Of a DNA stretch of 64,000 nt, positions 52,586-61,042 are shown one piece after another. The translations under genes were made by a program, and so were the position numbers. Positions within the stretch are counted from its first letter, which is position 1. Every line of letters starts with the position of its first letter. Below the pieces are notes generated by a model. The model was not told where the DNA came from, did no database searches, and saw nothing but the letters and a program-made list of their open reading frames with translations. This DNA is from CAYRNR01 sp964425605 (GTDB lineage: Bacteria > Myxococcota_A > UBA796 > UBA9615 > CAYRNR01): contig CAYRNR010000023.1 in assembly GCA_964425605.1 (NCBI GenBank), positions 1 through 64,000 on the forward strand, read 5' to 3'.

Positions 52586-53055
52586 GCCCGCACTTCCCGG
52601 TGGCGTGCCTCGCGCTGCTCCTGGCTGCCGGGCCGGGCTGCGCGCCCACCCCGCCCCCCGATGTCGAGGCGGTGGTCGTGGAGGCGGAGCCCGTCTCCGA
52701 AGCGGAGCCCGTCACCGAGGCCGAAATCGCCCCGGCCACCCTCGACGAGATCCGCGCCATCTGCCGCGTCTACCGCCGCGCCACCTACGGCCGCTGGGAC
52801 GACCAGCGCACCCGCGGTGAGCTCGGCGGCCTCGACCTGACCTCCGACATGGCCGCGGGCTGGCAAACGCGGCTCTCCACCTCGGATCCTGCCGACGCCC
52901 TCGACGCCACCCGGGCGGTGCTGGACGCGGCCCACGAGGCCGGGGTCGCATCGGCCTGTCAGCCCCTGGAGGGGCTCGTGGCCGTGGCCGCGGGGCTCGC
53001 CGGCCCGCCGGCCGAGGAGTCGGCGCCGGCGGAGGCCGACGCCGGTTCTCCGTGA
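52582..53055 (+). CDS. small hypothetical lipoprotein
   Basis: A 157-residue protein. The hydrophobic N-terminus ends in a lipobox (AGPGC), followed by an acidic Ala/Glu/Val-rich low-complexity stretch and a helical core with two Cys. Not recognised. The GTG start and the stop are each part of a GTGA overlap with their neighbours, so it is cotranscribed with the beta-helix and methyltransferase genes. Confidence 0.7.
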   Translation: MSPHFPVACLALLLAAGPGCAPTPPPDVEAVVVEAEPVSEAEPVTEAEIAPATLDEIRAICRVYRRATYGRWDDQRTRGELGGLDLTSDMAAGWQTRLSTSDPADALDATRAVLDAAHEAGVASACQPLEGLVAVAAGLAGPPAEESAPAEADAGSP

Positions 53056-53714
53056 GCACCCTCAGCGCGCTGCGCGCCGCCCTCGGCAGACCCTATCTAC
53101 GCCTCGCCCACGCCCTGCGATCCGGCGACGCCGTCCTCGACGCCGGCTGCGGGCCGGGCCACTGGCTCGGCTGGCTCGCGGCCGCGCGCACCGATCTGCG
53201 CCTGGCCGGCGTGGATCAGGACCGGCACCCCGCCCTGCCGACCGAGGTGGCCTTCCACGCCATGGACCTGGACCTCGAGCCGTTGCCCTTCGCGGACCGC
53301 TCTTTCCAGCTGGTGGTCTGCGCCCACGTGCTCGAGCACCTCCGCCGCCCCGGGGCGGTCCTCGACGAGCTGCGGCGGGTGCTCGCGCCCGGCGGCCGGC
53401 TGTACGTGGAGCTGCCCTCCGAGCGGAGCCTGCGCGTACCGAGCGCCCCTCGATGGCTCGAACCGCGCCTCCCGCTGGCGTTTCACGACGAGCCGACCCA
53501 CGTGTGGGTGCCCCATTCGCCGCCGGCCCTGGCTGCGAGGCTGAGGGAGCGGGGGCTGCGGGTCGTCGAGGCCGGGCGCGCGAGGTCCCCGGGGCGCTGG
53601 CTCGGCGCCGGCCCGAGGCTGGTGACCGGATTGGCCCGGGGTGACGGCAGGGCCGTGGTGGAGTCGCTGGAGCACCTGGGCGGGCTGGCGAGCTACGCGG
53701 TGGCGGCTCGATAG
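53052..53714 (+). CDS. class I SAM-dependent methyltransferase
   Basis: A 220-residue protein with motif I VLDAGCGPGHWLGW, VDQD after the second strand, and CAHVLEHLRRPG. The substrate is unknown. It follows the envelope proteins with a four-base overlap (GTGA). Confidence 0.87.
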   Translation: MSTLSALRAALGRPYLRLAHALRSGDAVLDAGCGPGHWLGWLAAARTDLRLAGVDQDRHPALPTEVAFHAMDLDLEPLPFADRSFQLVVCAHVLEHLRRPGAVLDELRRVLAPGGRLYVELPSERSLRVPSAPRWLEPRLPLAFHDEPTHVWVPHSPPALAARLRERGLRVVEAGRARSPGRWLGAGPRLVTGLARGDGRAVVESLEHLGGLASYAVAAR

Positions 53715-53756
53715 CGGGTTGAGTCCGGCGCCTTGCCGCCCCGCACGCGCGAGCGC

Positions 53757-53762
53757 TATCCT
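53757..53762 (+). promoter_or_regulatory. -10-like hexamer TATCCT upstream of the FHA-ABC gene
   Basis: CG-C-TATCCT lies about 24 bases before the ATG at 53786 and differs from the window's recurring TG-N-TA-NNN-T motif only in the T of TG. Similar near-matches precede the genes at 50429 and 61043. Confidence 0.3.
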
Positions 53763-53785
53763 GGTCGCTCCAAGGGAATCACGGC

Positions 53786-56700
53786 ATGTACGGCATCCTG
53801 GAGTGGCCCGATGAGGGGCGGCGCGAGCGGCTGACCGAGACCGAGTCGATCCTCGGCCGGGGCCAGGGTGCGGACATCCGCATCCCCGACATGCAGGTGG
53901 GCCGCAAGCACTCGGTGATCGAGGTCCGCGACGACGGCCGGTTCATCCTGCGCGACCTGGGCAGCGTCAACGGCACCTGGTTCAACGGCGAGCGGGTCTA
54001 CGAGCGGTTGCTGGAACCCCTGGACGAGTTTCGCCTGGGGGGACCCCAGGGGGCTCCGATCCGGTTCCTGCTGTGGGACGAGGGGTGGGACGCGGGGACG
54101 ACGGACTCGGGCGTGGACATGAACACCGCGTCGCTGGTGATCGTGCCCGGGGACAAGCACGCGACGATCACGCCGGACGTGGTGGATATCCCGGACCTGG
54201 CGGCCGCGCTCCCCATGGACGCGACCAAGACGGCGTTCATCGGCCTGGACGTGGTCAAGCGTCGGCACCTGCAGCTGCTGGTGGAGGGGTTCGGCGTCCA
54301 GACCTTCGAGCTCAACCCCTTCCACCCGGTGACGGTCGGCCGCGACCGGATGCGCAACGAGGTGTGCCTGGATCACCGCTCGGTGAGCGTCGAGCACGCG
54401 ATCATCCGCATCGAGGACGCGGGCCAGCCCGTGGTCGAGGATCTGCATTCCACCAACGGCACCTTCGTCAACGGCCAGCGCGTGGAGGACGCGTGCCCCC
54501 TGCGCGAGGGGGACCGGATCACCTTCGGGCACTACCTGACCCGGGAGCTGATCTTCCGCGACTCCATCCCCGAAGAGGTGGAGGTCAACGCCACGGACAT
54601 CCCCGAGGGGGAGTTCATGGTCGTGGGCCGGGACAAGGAGTGCGATCTGGTCCTGGACCACGTGCTCATCTCGCGCCGGCACGCCCGCATCGAGCACCAG
54701 GCCCGCGGCTACCTCGTCATCGACCTGGGATCGGCCAACGGCACGTTCGTCAACGGCCAGCGCGTGTCCGGGGAGACCCTGCTCCACGACAACGATCGCG
54801 TCCAGATCGGCCCGTTCATCCTCCAGCTGGAGGCGGGGGAGCTGCGATCCTCGCTGGACAGTTCGGCCATCCGCATCGACGTGATCGACCTCTTCCGGGA
54901 GGTGGGCCCCCCCGGGGATCGCAAGTCCATCCTCCAGGGGGTGGCCGTGACCATCGGCCGCCGGGAGCTCGTGGGCGTGCTCGGGCCCAGCGGCTCGGGC
55001 AAGACCACCTTCCTGGACGCCGTGTGCGGCCTGATGCCGGCGACCAGCGGGCAGGTGCTGTTCAACGGCATGGACCTGTACGAGAACTACGCCGCCGCCC
55101 GCCAGTTCATCGGCTACGTGCCCCAGCACGACGACCTGCACGACGAGCTGTCCCTCGAGCAGGAGATGGCCTTCGCCTCGCGGCTGCGCTTGCCGCGGGA
55201 CATGACCGCCGTGGACCGCCAGGAGCACATCAACCGGCTCATCGAGCTGCTGGAGCTCAGCGAGCATCGTGACACGCGGATCGGCTCCCTCAGCGGCGGC
55301 CAGCGCAAGCGCGTGAGCATCGGCATCGAGCTGTTGAGCCAGCCCGGCGTGCTGTTCGTGGACGAGCCCACCGGCGGCCTGGACCCGCGCAACCAGGAAC
55401 GGATGATGTACCTGTTCCGGCGCATCGCCACGTCCGGTTGCACCGTGGTCATGGCCACCCACCAGCTCGGCGGCTTCGACCTGCTGGACCGGGCCATGGT
55501 GATGCACGAGGGCCGGATGGTGTACTTCGGCCCGGTCACCCAGTTCTACGACTACTTCGACGTCAACGTCCCCGGCGACATCTACGGGAAGCTGGAGTCC
55601 GAGCGCTCGGCGATCGAGTGGGAGGAGCGCTTCCAGGAGAGCAACGCCTTCGAGCAGTACGTGGCCGATCCGGGCGCCGAGCCGCCCCAGGGGCAGGAGC
55701 TCCCCCCGGTGCCGCGCTCCCAGGGCGGCCTCGGACAGCTGGTGACCCTGATCCGCCGCTACGCGACGCAACGCCTGGCGGACCGCGGCGGCCTGACGAC
55801 GGCCATGCTGCAGGCGCCCATCATCGGGCTGCTGGTCATCGCCATCGCGGGTGGGGTGCCCAACAGCCCGCGCACCCTGTTCATGCTCGTGGTCGCGGCC
55901 CTGTGGCTGGGCTGCTCGGCCGGTGTGCGCGAGATCGTCGACGAGGCCCGCATCTACCGCCGCGAGCGCTTGACCTTCCTGAAACGGTGGACCTACCTGG
56001 GCTCCAAGAACCTGGTGCTGGCGCTGATGGGGCTGGGCCAGTGCTTCCTGCTGACCGGCGTGCTGTCCGTCGGCGGCGCCCTGGAGCACCACTTCCTGGC
56101 CACCACAGGGGTCATGCTCGCGCTGTACCTCGGCGGCGTGGCCGGCGGCCTGTGCATCTCCGCGGTGGTGCGCAACGCGGCGACGGCCATGGCCGCCGTG
56201 CCGCTGGTGATGTTCCCGCAGATCCTGTTCGCGGGGCTGCTGGTCCCCACGGCCGACGTGCCGACGATCCTCCCCTACACGGTGCCCGAGATCATCGAGA
56301 GCACCCAGGTGGAGGGGGAGAAGATGCAGCAGCTGCGCCGTATCGCCGAGGACACCATCGCCGGTGGCGCCGCCGCGGTGGAGATCTCCGACGAGGGCCG
56401 CCAGACCATGGGCCGGTTCACCAAGGTGACCCAGGGGAGCCGCGGTGTGGCGTGGATCTCCACGGTGATGGCGTCGCGCTGGGGCCTCGAGGCCCTGTGC
56501 CACCTCTACGCCCACGATCCGTTCAAGCTCCAGGTGGACCGATCCGAGGCCTACTACCAGTACCAGATCGTCAACACGGTCCACCTCTCCCTGTACGACG
56601 AGACCCAGCGCGACGAGCTGCACGCGCGCCTGCTCGACGGGGACGCCGCCGAGGGCAGCGCCTCGCCCGGCGTGCTGCCCGCCTACCTGGGCATCCTCGG

Positions 56701-56788
56701 GGGACACTACCTGCTGCTCGTGCTCGCGGCCTGGTTCGCGCTGTGGCGCAAGGACGCGGCCGTGCGCAGCGGCACGGTCCAGGCCTGA
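53786..56788 (+). CDS. three-FHA-domain ABCG-type ABC exporter
   Basis: A 1000-residue fused protein. Three FHA phosphothreonine-binding domains are at about residues 15-90, 165-255 and 270-350; each has a GR-x-x-S-R/GR-x-x-E type loop and an NGTFVNGQRV-like element. The ATPase follows, with Walker A GPSGSGKTT near 400, signature LSGGQRKRV near 503 and Walker B VLFVDEPTGGLDP near 525. The C-terminal 330 residues hold about six transmembrane segments of the ABC-2 type. Signalling through Ser/Thr kinases may gate export. No kinase is encoded nearby. It is followed by two envelope proteins that may be partners. Confidence 0.9.
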   Translation: MYGILEWPDEGRRERLTETESILGRGQGADIRIPDMQVGRKHSVIEVRDDGRFILRDLGSVNGTWFNGERVYERLLEPLDEFRLGGPQGAPIRFLLWDEGWDAGTTDSGVDMNTASLVIVPGDKHATITPDVVDIPDLAAALPMDATKTAFIGLDVVKRRHLQLLVEGFGVQTFELNPFHPVTVGRDRMRNEVCLDHRSVSVEHAIIRIEDAGQPVVEDLHSTNGTFVNGQRVEDACPLREGDRITFGHYLTRELIFRDSIPEEVEVNATDIPEGEFMVVGRDKECDLVLDHVLISRRHARIEHQARGYLVIDLGSANGTFVNGQRVSGETLLHDNDRVQIGPFILQLEAGELRSSLDSSAIRIDVIDLFREVGPPGDRKSILQGVAVTIGRRELVGVLGPSGSGKTTFLDAVCGLMPATSGQVLFNGMDLYENYAAARQFIGYVPQHDDLHDELSLEQEMAFASRLRLPRDMTAVDRQEHINRLIELLELSEHRDTRIGSLSGGQRKRVSIGIELLSQPGVLFVDEPTGGLDPRNQERMMYLFRRIATSGCTVVMATHQLGGFDLLDRAMVMHEGRMVYFGPVTQFYDYFDVNVPGDIYGKLESERSAIEWEERFQESNAFEQYVADPGAEPPQGQELPPVPRSQGGLGQLVTLIRRYATQRLADRGGLTTAMLQAPIIGLLVIAIAGGVPNSPRTLFMLVVAALWLGCSAGVREIVDEARIYRRERLTFLKRWTYLGSKNLVLALMGLGQCFLLTGVLSVGGALEHHFLATTGVMLALYLGGVAGGLCISAVVRNAATAMAAVPLVMFPQILFAGLLVPTADVPTILPYTVPEIIESTQVEGEKMQQLRRIAEDTIAGGAAAVEISDEGRQTMGRFTKVTQGSRGVAWISTVMASRWGLEALCHLYAHDPFKLQVDRSEAYYQYQIVNTVHLSLYDETQRDELHARLLDGDAAEGSASPGVLPAYLGILGGHYLLLVLAAWFALWRKDAAVRSGTVQA

Positions 56789-56865
56789 CCGAATAACCCG
56801 CGATCCCGGCGCGTCCCCTCTCCCGGTCGAATCGGCGGGCGAGTGCTGCTTGTCCAGGAGGGTTT

Positions 56866-56874
56866 TGGTACAGT
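56866..56874 (+). promoter_or_regulatory. extended -10-like motif (TGGTACAGT)
   Basis: TG-G-TACAGT lies 24 bases upstream of the ATG at 56899, after the end of the exporter gene. It suggests separate transcription of the two small envelope genes. Confidence 0.42.
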
Positions 56875-56898
56875 GGCGCAATCCCGTGGGGACCAGGA

Positions 56899-57504
56899 AT
56901 GAGCGAACCCAAGGACGTCATCACCGAGGACACGTTCCATCGGGAGCTGGCCAGGGCCCAGACCGCCCAGGCCAAGCTGCGCGGCTCGATCCGCCTGCTC
57001 CAGGCGCTGGTCGTGATGTTGTTGCTGGTCTGCGTCGCCCTGGCCTACGGGATGACGCGCCTCAACGGGCAGGTGCTGGACACCACCGCAGAGGTCAACG
57101 GCCTGCGCGGCTCGATCCAGGAGCTGTTCAGCGACAACCTGCCCGCCGTGCGCGAGCTGCAGTCCGCCCTGGAGTCGGCCAACGACGAGGCCCTCCGGAT
57201 CAACACGTCCATGTCCGAGGGCGGCCGGTTCACCCAGCAGGTGGACGAGGCCATCGCGCGGGCCAACGACGAGATGCCCAAGACGTTCGAGACCTTCTTC
57301 GCGCAGCGCGGACCCGAGCTGCTCAAGGAGGCCATCGAGTCGGACGAGGTGACCGACGCCGGCAGGGAGCAGACCAAGAAGTTCCTGTTGCAGGCGCTGG
57401 ACGACCCGTCCATCGAACAGAAGATGAAGGACAAGATGGGTGTGGCCCTCGAGGATGCGCTCCGGGGGATGACCCTGGGGACGTCCGGGGCAGCAAAGGA
57501 GTGA
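56899..57504 (+). CDS. single-span membrane protein with helical extracytoplasmic domain
   Basis: A 201-residue protein. A charged cytoplasmic segment of 30 residues is followed by one transmembrane helix (about 33-52) and a helical, coiled-coil-like domain with Glu/Lys/Arg heptads. Not recognised. It is five bases from the next gene and probably acts with it; proximity to the FHA-ABC exporter suggests an accessory role. Confidence 0.7.
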   Translation: MSEPKDVITEDTFHRELARAQTAQAKLRGSIRLLQALVVMLLLVCVALAYGMTRLNGQVLDTTAEVNGLRGSIQELFSDNLPAVRELQSALESANDEALRINTSMSEGGRFTQQVDEAIARANDEMPKTFETFFAQRGPELLKEAIESDEVTDAGREQTKKFLLQALDDPSIEQKMKDKMGVALEDALRGMTLGTSGAAKE

Positions 57505-57508
57505 CGAG

Positions 57509-58189
57509 ATGAGCAGGATGTTGACGTTGGCCATCACCGCGGTGATCGCCGTGGCCCTGGTGCTACCGGCCTGGGCGGAGAAGATCGACGGCTACGAGGT
57601 GGTCACCGAGGACAGCGGGCTGACCGAGGTCACCGACCTCGAGAGCGGCCTGGGCGACCTCATCGACCTGGGACCCCTGGAGCTAGGAGCGGCCGAGGAG
57701 GACCACATCGTCCTCAACCTGTACTTCCAGCTGCTCGACACCGTGCCCATCAGCGGCAAGGTGCACAAGATCCAGTTCGAGAACCTCAGCCTCAACGAGG
57801 TCACGTTCACGATCCCCGAGATCGAGTCGTTCGAGATCCCGTCGTCGCCCCCCTACGAGATCGAGGACCCGCTGACCATCAAGGCGGCGTACGGCGACAT
57901 CGCCGTGAGCATGCTGCGCGAGATGCTGTCGCCCAACTACACCTTCCACGTCTCCGGCAAGGTGCTGGTCTTCGGCAAGTTCAAGATCAACAACCGCAAG
58001 AAGAAGTACGTGGTCCCGGTGGACATCAACGTGGAGCTGTCCTCGGACAGCCTCGCCCAGTCCGAGTACCGCGACGCCGTGGCCGACCAGATCTTCGAGA
58101 TCCTCAAGAGCGACCTGCTCGAGAACCTCGAGAAGTGGCGCGACAAGGTCGGCGAGGAGCCCGAAGGCGAGGCAGCTCCGCAGGAGTGA
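57509..58189 (+). CDS. secreted beta-rich protein (possibly LEA_2/WHy-like)
   Basis: A 226-residue protein. A signal peptide is cut near PAWA-EK. Then comes a region of alternating beta strands (HIVLNLYFQLL, KIQFENLSLNEVTFTIPEIESF, KVLVFGKFKIN) loosely like the LEA-2 water-stress domain. The final 40 residues are charged and helical. Family assignment is tentative. The ribosome binding site AAAGGAG precedes the ATG, and the stop overlaps the MDR gene (GTGA). Confidence 0.7.
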   Translation: MSRMLTLAITAVIAVALVLPAWAEKIDGYEVVTEDSGLTEVTDLESGLGDLIDLGPLELGAAEEDHIVLNLYFQLLDTVPISGKVHKIQFENLSLNEVTFTIPEIESFEIPSSPPYEIEDPLTIKAAYGDIAVSMLREMLSPNYTFHVSGKVLVFGKFKINNRKKKYVVPVDINVELSSDSLAQSEYRDAVADQIFEILKSDLLENLEKWRDKVGEEPEGEAAPQE

Positions 58190-59130
58190 AGGCCCTCGTT
58201 CTGACGGCCAGCGGCCCCACGCTGGTCTCCGATCGTCCCCTCCCTGACCCTCCACCGGGCGAGTCCCTGCTGCGAGTACGGCTCGCGGGGATCTGCGCCA
58301 CCGACCTGGAGATCGCGCGCGGCTACCTGGGGTTCACCGGCGTGCTCGGCCACGAGTTCGTCGGCGAGGTCGAGCGCTCGGAGGTCCCCGGCCTGGCCGG
58401 GCGCCGGGTCGTGGGGGAGATCAACGCACCGTGCGGCGCGTGCGACACCTGCCTCGCTGGCGCGCCGCGGCACTGCCCCCACCGCACCGTGCTCGGGATA
58501 TCGGGGCGCGACGGCGCCCTGGCCGAGTACCTGACACTCCCCGACGGCCTGCTGCACGTCCTCCCCGATCACCTGCCCGACGAGGCCGCGGTCTTCGTCG
58601 AGCCCGTGGCCGCCGCGTGCCGGGTGGTCGAGCAGGCCGGGGACGCGCGGCGCGCCCTCGTGCTCGGCGACGGTCGCCTCGGTCTGCTCGTCGCGGGGGT
58701 CCTCGCCGCGTCGGGGCTGGACGTGAGCGTGGCGGGTCACCACCCGCAGCGGGCGGAGATCGCGCGGGCGCTGGGCGCACGCTGGCTCCCGGCCGCCACG
58801 GGTCGCTGGGGCCTCGTGGTGGAGGCCACGGGCAGCGAGGCCGGGCTGGCGGAGGCCATCGCCGCCGTCCGTCCCCTGGGGACGCTGGTCCTCAAGACGA
58901 CGCTGGCGGCGGCCCATCGGGTCGACCTCGCACCCCTGGTGATCGACGAGATCCGGGTGGTCGGCTCCCGATGTGGTCCCTTTGCGCCTGCCATCGAGCT
59001 CCTGGCGTCGGGGAGGCTCGATCCCACCCCCCTGATCCACGAGCGGTTCCCCCTCGAGCGCGCGGTGCGGGCGCTGCTGCGGGCCGGGGAGCCGGGGGTG
59101 CTCAAGGTCCTGGTGCGGCCCGGGCGGTGA
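58186..59130 (+). CDS. zinc-type MDR alcohol dehydrogenase-like protein
   Basis: A 314-residue medium-chain dehydrogenase. GHEFVGEV gives the catalytic zinc ligand region, and CGACDTCLAGAPRHC supplies the four structural-zinc Cys residues. A Rossmann segment with VLGDGRLGLLVA follows. It is shorter than typical alcohol dehydrogenases (about 340-350 residues). The substrate is unknown. GTG shares bases with the upstream stop (GTGA). Confidence 0.85.
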   Translation: MKALVLTASGPTLVSDRPLPDPPPGESLLRVRLAGICATDLEIARGYLGFTGVLGHEFVGEVERSEVPGLAGRRVVGEINAPCGACDTCLAGAPRHCPHRTVLGISGRDGALAEYLTLPDGLLHVLPDHLPDEAAVFVEPVAAACRVVEQAGDARRALVLGDGRLGLLVAGVLAASGLDVSVAGHHPQRAEIARALGARWLPAATGRWGLVVEATGSEAGLAEAIAAVRPLGTLVLKTTLAAAHRVDLAPLVIDEIRVVGSRCGPFAPAIELLASGRLDPTPLIHERFPLERAVRALLRAGEPGVLKVLVRPGR

Positions 59131-59171
59131 GCGTCGCGTGAACGGCGGGGGGTGGCGCGCGGCGCCGCGCG

Positions 59172-59180
59172 TGATATAGG
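59172..59180 (+). promoter_or_regulatory. near-match extended -10 motif (TGATATAGG)
   Basis: TG-A-TATAGG lies 26 bases before the GTG at 59207, eight of nine positions of the recurring pattern; the hexamer is AT-rich for this genome. Confidence 0.38.
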
Positions 59181-59206
59181 AGGTTCTGTGTGCGAGGGGA
59201 GGAGCC

Positions 59207-61018
59207 GTGGGGACGGGGGAAATCCGCATTCGGTACCACGACCGCCGTAGCGCCCTGGAGGCGTATCGCGCCGGTCTGAAGCATGGCTTGCTCACCGCCC
59301 CGCTGGACCGGGAGCGCGGCATCGGCGACCAGGTGGACGTGCTGCTGGAGTTGCCGTTCGCCGACATGGCGGTGCGCACCAAGGGGTGGGTCGTGCACAC
59401 CAGCCAGGTGGCCACGGTCGTGCGGCTGGAGAAGGTGCCGCCCGACCTCCATCGGGTCGTGGCGGAGGGGGCCGGGAGTGATCGGCTGCCCGGCTGGTCC
59501 ACCGCCGATCCGTACCCCGTGACCTCGGACGGGCCGGACTCCGGCGCCGGCAGCGAATCCCATGACGGCGAGAGGACCTCCGCGCGGCGAAACTACCTGG
59601 CCGCGCGGCTGCGCCAGTCCCTCGAGGGGCGGGCGTCCTCGGACGGCTACGAGGCGGTATCCGCTCCCCAGCGCCCTGCACCGCCTCCGCCGCCGCCGGA
59701 GCCCACCGCAGACGCCTCCTCCGAGTCGATGACCCAGGGGCCGGGTATCCCGGTGCCAGGGGACCCCGGCCGCTTCCTGCCCGGGGTGGCGCGCTTCGAG
59801 GGCGCCCTCGAGGACACCCCGCCCCACCGCGTGCTGCTCGACCTCGTGGCGTCGCGCGCCACGGGCGTGCTCGTGGTGGAGCTGGACGAGGTGCGCTACT
59901 GGGGATTCGTCCTCGGCGGCAAGCCCGTCCACTACCTGCGGCATCCGCCCCTGGAGTCCGAGTCCACCGAGGCGCTGCTGGTCCGCAAGCAGCTGCTGTC
60001 CCGGCCGGTCCTCGACAGGGCGCGGTGGCACGCGGAGATCACCGGCCAGCCGCTGGTGTCCATCGTCATGCGCATGCGGCTGATCCGCGAGAAGCAGCTC
60101 CACGATCTGCGGGAGGCGCAGATCAAGCTGGTCACCCGCAGGGTCCTCGACCAGCGGGAGGGGTACTACCGTTTCTTCGAGACCCCGGACCTGCGCGAGG
60201 TGTTCCGCAACCCGCCCCTGGATCCGGTCCCCCTGATCTGGAAGCGGGCGATCTTCTCGCTGGCCAACCGGAGCGAGGCGCAGATCCTCGACCGCCTGGA
60301 GCCGCTGCTGGACCAGGGACTCCACGTGACCTCCCTGGGTCGGAAGATCGCGCGCAAGCTCCCCCTCGACGACCGCCGGAAGGACCTGGTGCGGGTCCTG
60401 GCGCCGGGCGACAAGACCGTCCGCCAGGCCGTGAAGAGCTCGGGTCTCGAGGGACGGGAGGCGGCCGAGCTGCTGCTGGTGTTCGAGCAGCTGGGGCTGG
60501 CCCGGTTTGTGAAGGTGAAGCTGCGGATCACCGCGGACGTGGCCCGCAGCGAGCGGGCCCTCAAGGCCTTGACCGGGAGGCTGCACAAGGACCACTACGC
60601 CCTGCTGGACCTCCACTGGTCCGCCCTGCCCGGCGAGATCCGTCGAGCCTGCGAGAGGTTCGAGGCCGAGGTCCGCGACCTGTCCGAACCGTGCGTCGAC
60701 CTGCCCGGGTACGCCAAGCTGCACGATCCCCTCCAGCGCCGGCTCTCGTTGCTGCGCAAGCTCGCCGAGGACGAGAGCTTCCGCACCCACTACCGCGCCG
60801 AGGTCGTGGGCGAGGGAGAGCGCCGGATGGCCGCGGAGATGTACCTCAAGCAGGGCGAGATGGCGCTGTTTCGCCGCGACTCGGAGCAGGCTCGGGAGTG
60901 TTTCGAGAGGCTGCTCGAGGTGGATCCGGGCGGCGAGGGAGGGGGTGAACGCCGGGACAGGGCCCGGCAGGTGAAGCGCGCCCTGGACGACGGGAGGATC
61001 CCGTCGGCGGCGCGGTGA
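59207..61018 (+). CDS. PilZ-like/PATAN-like/J-like/TPR protein (tandem paralogue 1)
   Basis: A 603-residue soluble protein. Residues 1-85 are a PilZ-like beta-barrel (YRAGLKHGLLTAPL, later FADMAVRTKGWVV) without RxxxR or DxSxxG motifs. A linker of about 100 residues includes a run of prolines. Residues of about 195-300 resemble PATAN/DUF4388, with a TGVLVVELD strand and GGKPVHY. After a helical stretch, a winged-helix-like segment lies near 400-440, a J-domain-like segment (YALLDLHWSALPGEIRRA) near 463, and a TPR-like hairpin (AEMYLKQGEMALFRRD) near 545. GTG is preceded by GGGGAGGAG. Scaffold or regulator of surface organelles is the best guess. Confidence 0.75.
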   Translation: MGTGEIRIRYHDRRSALEAYRAGLKHGLLTAPLDRERGIGDQVDVLLELPFADMAVRTKGWVVHTSQVATVVRLEKVPPDLHRVVAEGAGSDRLPGWSTADPYPVTSDGPDSGAGSESHDGERTSARRNYLAARLRQSLEGRASSDGYEAVSAPQRPAPPPPPPEPTADASSESMTQGPGIPVPGDPGRFLPGVARFEGALEDTPPHRVLLDLVASRATGVLVVELDEVRYWGFVLGGKPVHYLRHPPLESESTEALLVRKQLLSRPVLDRARWHAEITGQPLVSIVMRMRLIREKQLHDLREAQIKLVTRRVLDQREGYYRFFETPDLREVFRNPPLDPVPLIWKRAIFSLANRSEAQILDRLEPLLDQGLHVTSLGRKIARKLPLDDRRKDLVRVLAPGDKTVRQAVKSSGLEGREAAELLLVFEQLGLARFVKVKLRITADVARSERALKALTGRLHKDHYALLDLHWSALPGEIRRACERFEAEVRDLSEPCVDLPGYAKLHDPLQRRLSLLRKLAEDESFRTHYRAEVVGEGERRMAAEMYLKQGEMALFRRDSEQARECFERLLEVDPGGEGGGERRDRARQVKRALDDGRIPSAAR

Positions 61019-61042
61019 TGAAGAGCCGCGGAAGGGTCGCGC

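Noticed and set aside
53756..56881. Antisense open frame of about 1000 codons opposite the FHA-ABC exporter
   Set aside because: Same cause; the translated product is rich in His, Arg, Gly and Gln without a fold signature.
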